A stretch of DNA of 64,000 bases from Flavobacterium hungaricum (GTDB taxonomy: Bacteria > Bacteroidota > Bacteroidia > Flavobacteriales > Flavobacteriaceae). This document shows positions 62,143 to 64,000 of this stretch, piece by piece; within the stretch, counting starts at the first letter, position 1, and the number at the start of each line of letters is the position of its first letter. A program made the translations under genes and the position numbers. The notes beneath the pieces are model-generated. The model did not search any database. It saw nothing but the letters and a program-made list of their open reading frames with translations, and was not told the origin of the DNA. The DNA lies in assembly GCF_015182285.1 (NCBI RefSeq), contig NZ_PRDM01000001.1, positions 1,054,001-1,118,000 of the forward strand, read 5' to 3'.

Positions 62143-63613
62143 TTTGCTTTAAATTATGGTTAAGGTTAAGATTGCTTTTTGGAATTGGCAGGACAAATTT
62201 TGGTGAGGGATAGGTAAGACTGCAGTTTTCAGATAGACAGCCGTCGTTTCTAGAAACATCTTTATGATTTCTAACGATGTCAAAAAATAAATGACCTTCA
62301 AAACAAAGTTCTTTTCTTCTTTCCAGAAACAGGGCATCCTGTAGATTTTCTGAATCATTTAATACTGTTGCATTTGCTCTTGCTCTTATAGTATTAATAT
62401 CTTTTTTGGCTTGATCTGTATTGTTAAGTTTTAGAGCAGCTTCGGCACGAATTAAATATTGCTCGCTTAATCTAAATGCAACATAACCTGGGTTTCCTTG
62501 GAATTTTTTACTAAAATAATAGTTCAATTGTGCAGGCTGTAAATTCACTAAAGTTGTTAAGGGTTGTACAAGGAATAATTGTTTACGAATATCTGAAGCC
62601 TCGTATAAATCTATTAAATCTTGCGAAGCCACATATTTTTGAAAGGTTGTACTATTAGTATAACCAAAAAGTGCTGCTAAAGACGAACCCGTTATACCTT
62701 CTTCGTTTTTCGTTATCGTAAACTCCATTAATATTTCAGAAATAGGAAGATCCGGCTGCTCCCATTGTGCAACATAATTAGAAGATTCTACTAAACTTAC
62801 ACCAGAATTTGAAATCACATCATTAGCGGTGTCATAAGCTTTTTGCCAATCGTTTTTAGATAAATATACTCTTGATAATAAAGCTTTTGTATTGTTTTTA
62901 TTGAAGTAACTATAAGCCGGTCCGTTTAAAAGCGCATTATCAGAATAAAAGCTTACAGCTGTTGTAAGATCTTCGATAATATGTGCATAGGTATTGGCAG
63001 CAGTTTCTCGGGACGCATATTGTAATCCATTTGTTATAGACTTGGTACTGTATACAATTCCTAAATGAGAGGCGTCTGCAGTATAGCTGTAGTTCTGGCT
63101 GTAAAATTCACTTAACAAAAAGTGCATATAAGCTCTGGCTGTCAAAGCTTCTGCTTTTATTTGTTTTTTCTCAGTTTCTGTAGCGTCCTTCAAACCGTCC
63201 ACAAATTCTATAATTAAATTTGCTTCATTGATAATCTTGTAACCATTACTATAAAAACTACTTAAATCAGAATCAAGAGCTTGATCATTAAAAGAATAGA
63301 AAGGCTCAATGTCACCAGGAACGGTAATTATTCCGTTTCTGTTTGGGTCATCAGAATAAGTAGGAGAGAATTTAAGATTACCACCTTGTATGTCTGAATA
63401 TACTGCAAAAGTCGGACTAGTGTGAATGGCTCTTAGATCGTAATAAACACCATTTAATGCTGTCAGAACTCCTTTTTTATCTGATAGTTGTTCCTTTATA
63501 GAAGTTTGTGTTCCTGGTTCCTGCTCCAAAAAGTCACTGCAGCTTTGTAATGAGCAAAGCAGTGCTAAAACAACTGGAAATTTTAATGCTTTTATATATT
63601 TAAAATATTTCAT
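62129..63613 (-). CDS. RagB/SusD family nutrient-uptake outer membrane lipoprotein
   Basis: A 494-residue protein with signal peptide and lipobox LQSC followed by SDFLEQEPGTQTS, the typical SusD start. The helical TPR scaffold contains YKIINEANLIIEFVDGLKDA, IKAEALTARAYMHFLLSEFY and LLSRVYLSKNDWQKAYDTAN. The family end signature DALFLERRKELCFEGHLFFD is present. It binds the ligand at the cell surface and hands it to the SusC channel. It begins 4 bp after the SusC stop codon. Confidence 0.94.
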   Translation of the reverse strand: MKYFKYIKALKFPVVLALLCSLQSCSDFLEQEPGTQTSIKEQLSDKKGVLTALNGVYYDLRAIHTSPTFAVYSDIQGGNLKFSPTYSDDPNRNGIITVPGDIEPFYSFNDQALDSDLSSFYSNGYKIINEANLIIEFVDGLKDATETEKKQIKAEALTARAYMHFLLSEFYSQNYSYTADASHLGIVYSTKSITNGLQYASRETAANTYAHIIEDLTTAVSFYSDNALLNGPAYSYFNKNNTKALLSRVYLSKNDWQKAYDTANDVISNSGVSLVESSNYVAQWEQPDLPISEILMEFTITKNEEGITGSSLAALFGYTNSTTFQKYVASQDLIDLYEASDIRKQLFLVQPLTTLVNLQPAQLNYYFSKKFQGNPGYVAFRLSEQYLIRAEAALKLNNTDQAKKDINTIRARANATVLNDSENLQDALFLERRKELCFEGHLFFDIVRNHKDVSRNDGCLSENCSLTYPSPKFVLPIPKSNLNLNHNLKQNESY

Positions 63614-63617
63614 CTTT

Positions 63618-64000
63618 TTAAAATTTTGTATTAATGCCGCATGAAATAGTTCTGGCTTGTGGATATGTATAACTCAATTCTCGAATACCGTTCATCCCAG
63701 ATGGACTCTTTTCCTTGTACCAATACAGTGCATTTGAAACATCTGCAAATACAGTTAAATTGTCCAGAAAAGTATTTTTTACAGGAACATTATAACTCAA
63801 GTTGATATTACTAATTTTAATATATGTTGCATCAAAAACATATTTACTCATATTTGCGATCAAAGTGTTATTGCTTGGAGCAGGCTGTGTCACAATATCT
63901 CCCGGATTTTTCCAATAGTCATAAGCATTTGTTGACATATTTCTGTTGGATGTAATTCTGTATTTCCCGATAATATCATCTGTAACCAATTTATCTCCGC
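63618..64000 (-). CDS. SusC/RagA TonB-dependent transporter, C-terminal part
   Basis: Only the last 127 or so residues are in the window; the frame is open at the right edge. ISNINLSYNVPVKNTFLDNL, TVFADVSNALYWYKEKSPSG and the terminal YPQARTISCGINTKF are the final beta-strands of a SusC-type barrel. The last residue, phenylalanine, is the usual barrel-assembly signal. With the SusD gene it forms a TonB-powered uptake complex for a glycan, peptide or metal complex. The ligand cannot be told from this part. Confidence 0.92.
   Translation of the reverse strand, partial: GDKLVTDDIIGKYRITSNRNMSTNAYDYWKNPGDIVTQPAPSNNTLIANMSKYVFDATYIKISNINLSYNVPVKNTFLDNLTVFADVSNALYWYKEKSPSGMNGIRELSYTYPQARTISCGINTKF

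Overview
The window is AT-rich and looks like the chromosome of a member of the Flavobacteriaceae, most probably Flavobacterium. The grounds are the TonB-dependent SusC/SusD outer membrane pair, Bacteroidota-type T6SS tube (TssD/Hcp) and VgrG proteins, DUF6660 and DUF2931 family proteins, promoter -7 elements of the TAnnTTTG type, the absence of convincing Shine-Dalgarno sequences, and low-complexity intergenic repeats built from words such as CTTTGCG, AAGGTTC and CTGAAAC. No rRNA or tRNA gene was recognised.

Layout. 1-2099: 3' part of a family 2 glycoside hydrolase. 2338-8744: a plus-strand block with two AraC-type regulators, a cupin, a zinc alcohol dehydrogenase, an aldo/keto reductase and an exported amidohydrolase, which reads as a small-molecule detoxification or redox cluster. 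8745-9342: eight-copy tandem repeat array and a terminator. 9343-13585: DUF4142 lipoprotein, secreted XAC2610-like protein, FAD-linked lactone-oxidase-like enzyme and unknowns. 13819-23993: accessory island with an orphan T6SS Hcp-VgrG pair, a candidate effector, a coupled lipoprotein (candidate immunity protein) and a train of AT-rich small membrane proteins and lipoproteins, several broken. 24204-30165: DNA-repair and stress genes (topoisomerase IB, Fpg/Nei glycosylase, YciF-like DUF892, DUF1328, DUF72, PNPOx-like). 30376-44884: signalling, including a six-PAS histidine kinase, a response-regulator/kinase fusion, a CHASE3 hybrid kinase with three receivers, a lone receiver, CheR and a receiver-less CheB. 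44918-46807: two outer membrane proteins. 47062-55661: heavy-metal efflux block (DUF6660, CzcA, TolC-like CzcC, CzcB, P1B ATPase). 55796-59035: minus-strand unknowns, a tautomerase and a frameshifted glyoxalase. 59251-64000: minus-strand SusC-SusD-lipoprotein-MauG operon, cut by the window end.

The strongest observations are decay and remodelling. Repeats shape coding sequence in the metal-efflux operon: a 114-bp unit is triplicated in frame and repeats a lipobox, and the TolC-like signal peptide starts in repeat sequence. A 14-bp triplication breaks a gene in the T6SS island. An in-frame TGA splits a DUF2931 gene, one extra base breaks a VOC-family gene, and a degraded copy of the 3' end of the P-type ATPase gene lies about 0.7 kb from the intact gene. 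The T6SS island holds the best candidate for an undescribed system: an effector without a recognised toxin domain followed by a lipoprotein overlapping it by 4 bp, then paralogous lipoproteins with conserved leaders and short shared GC-rich scars that look like cassette junctions.
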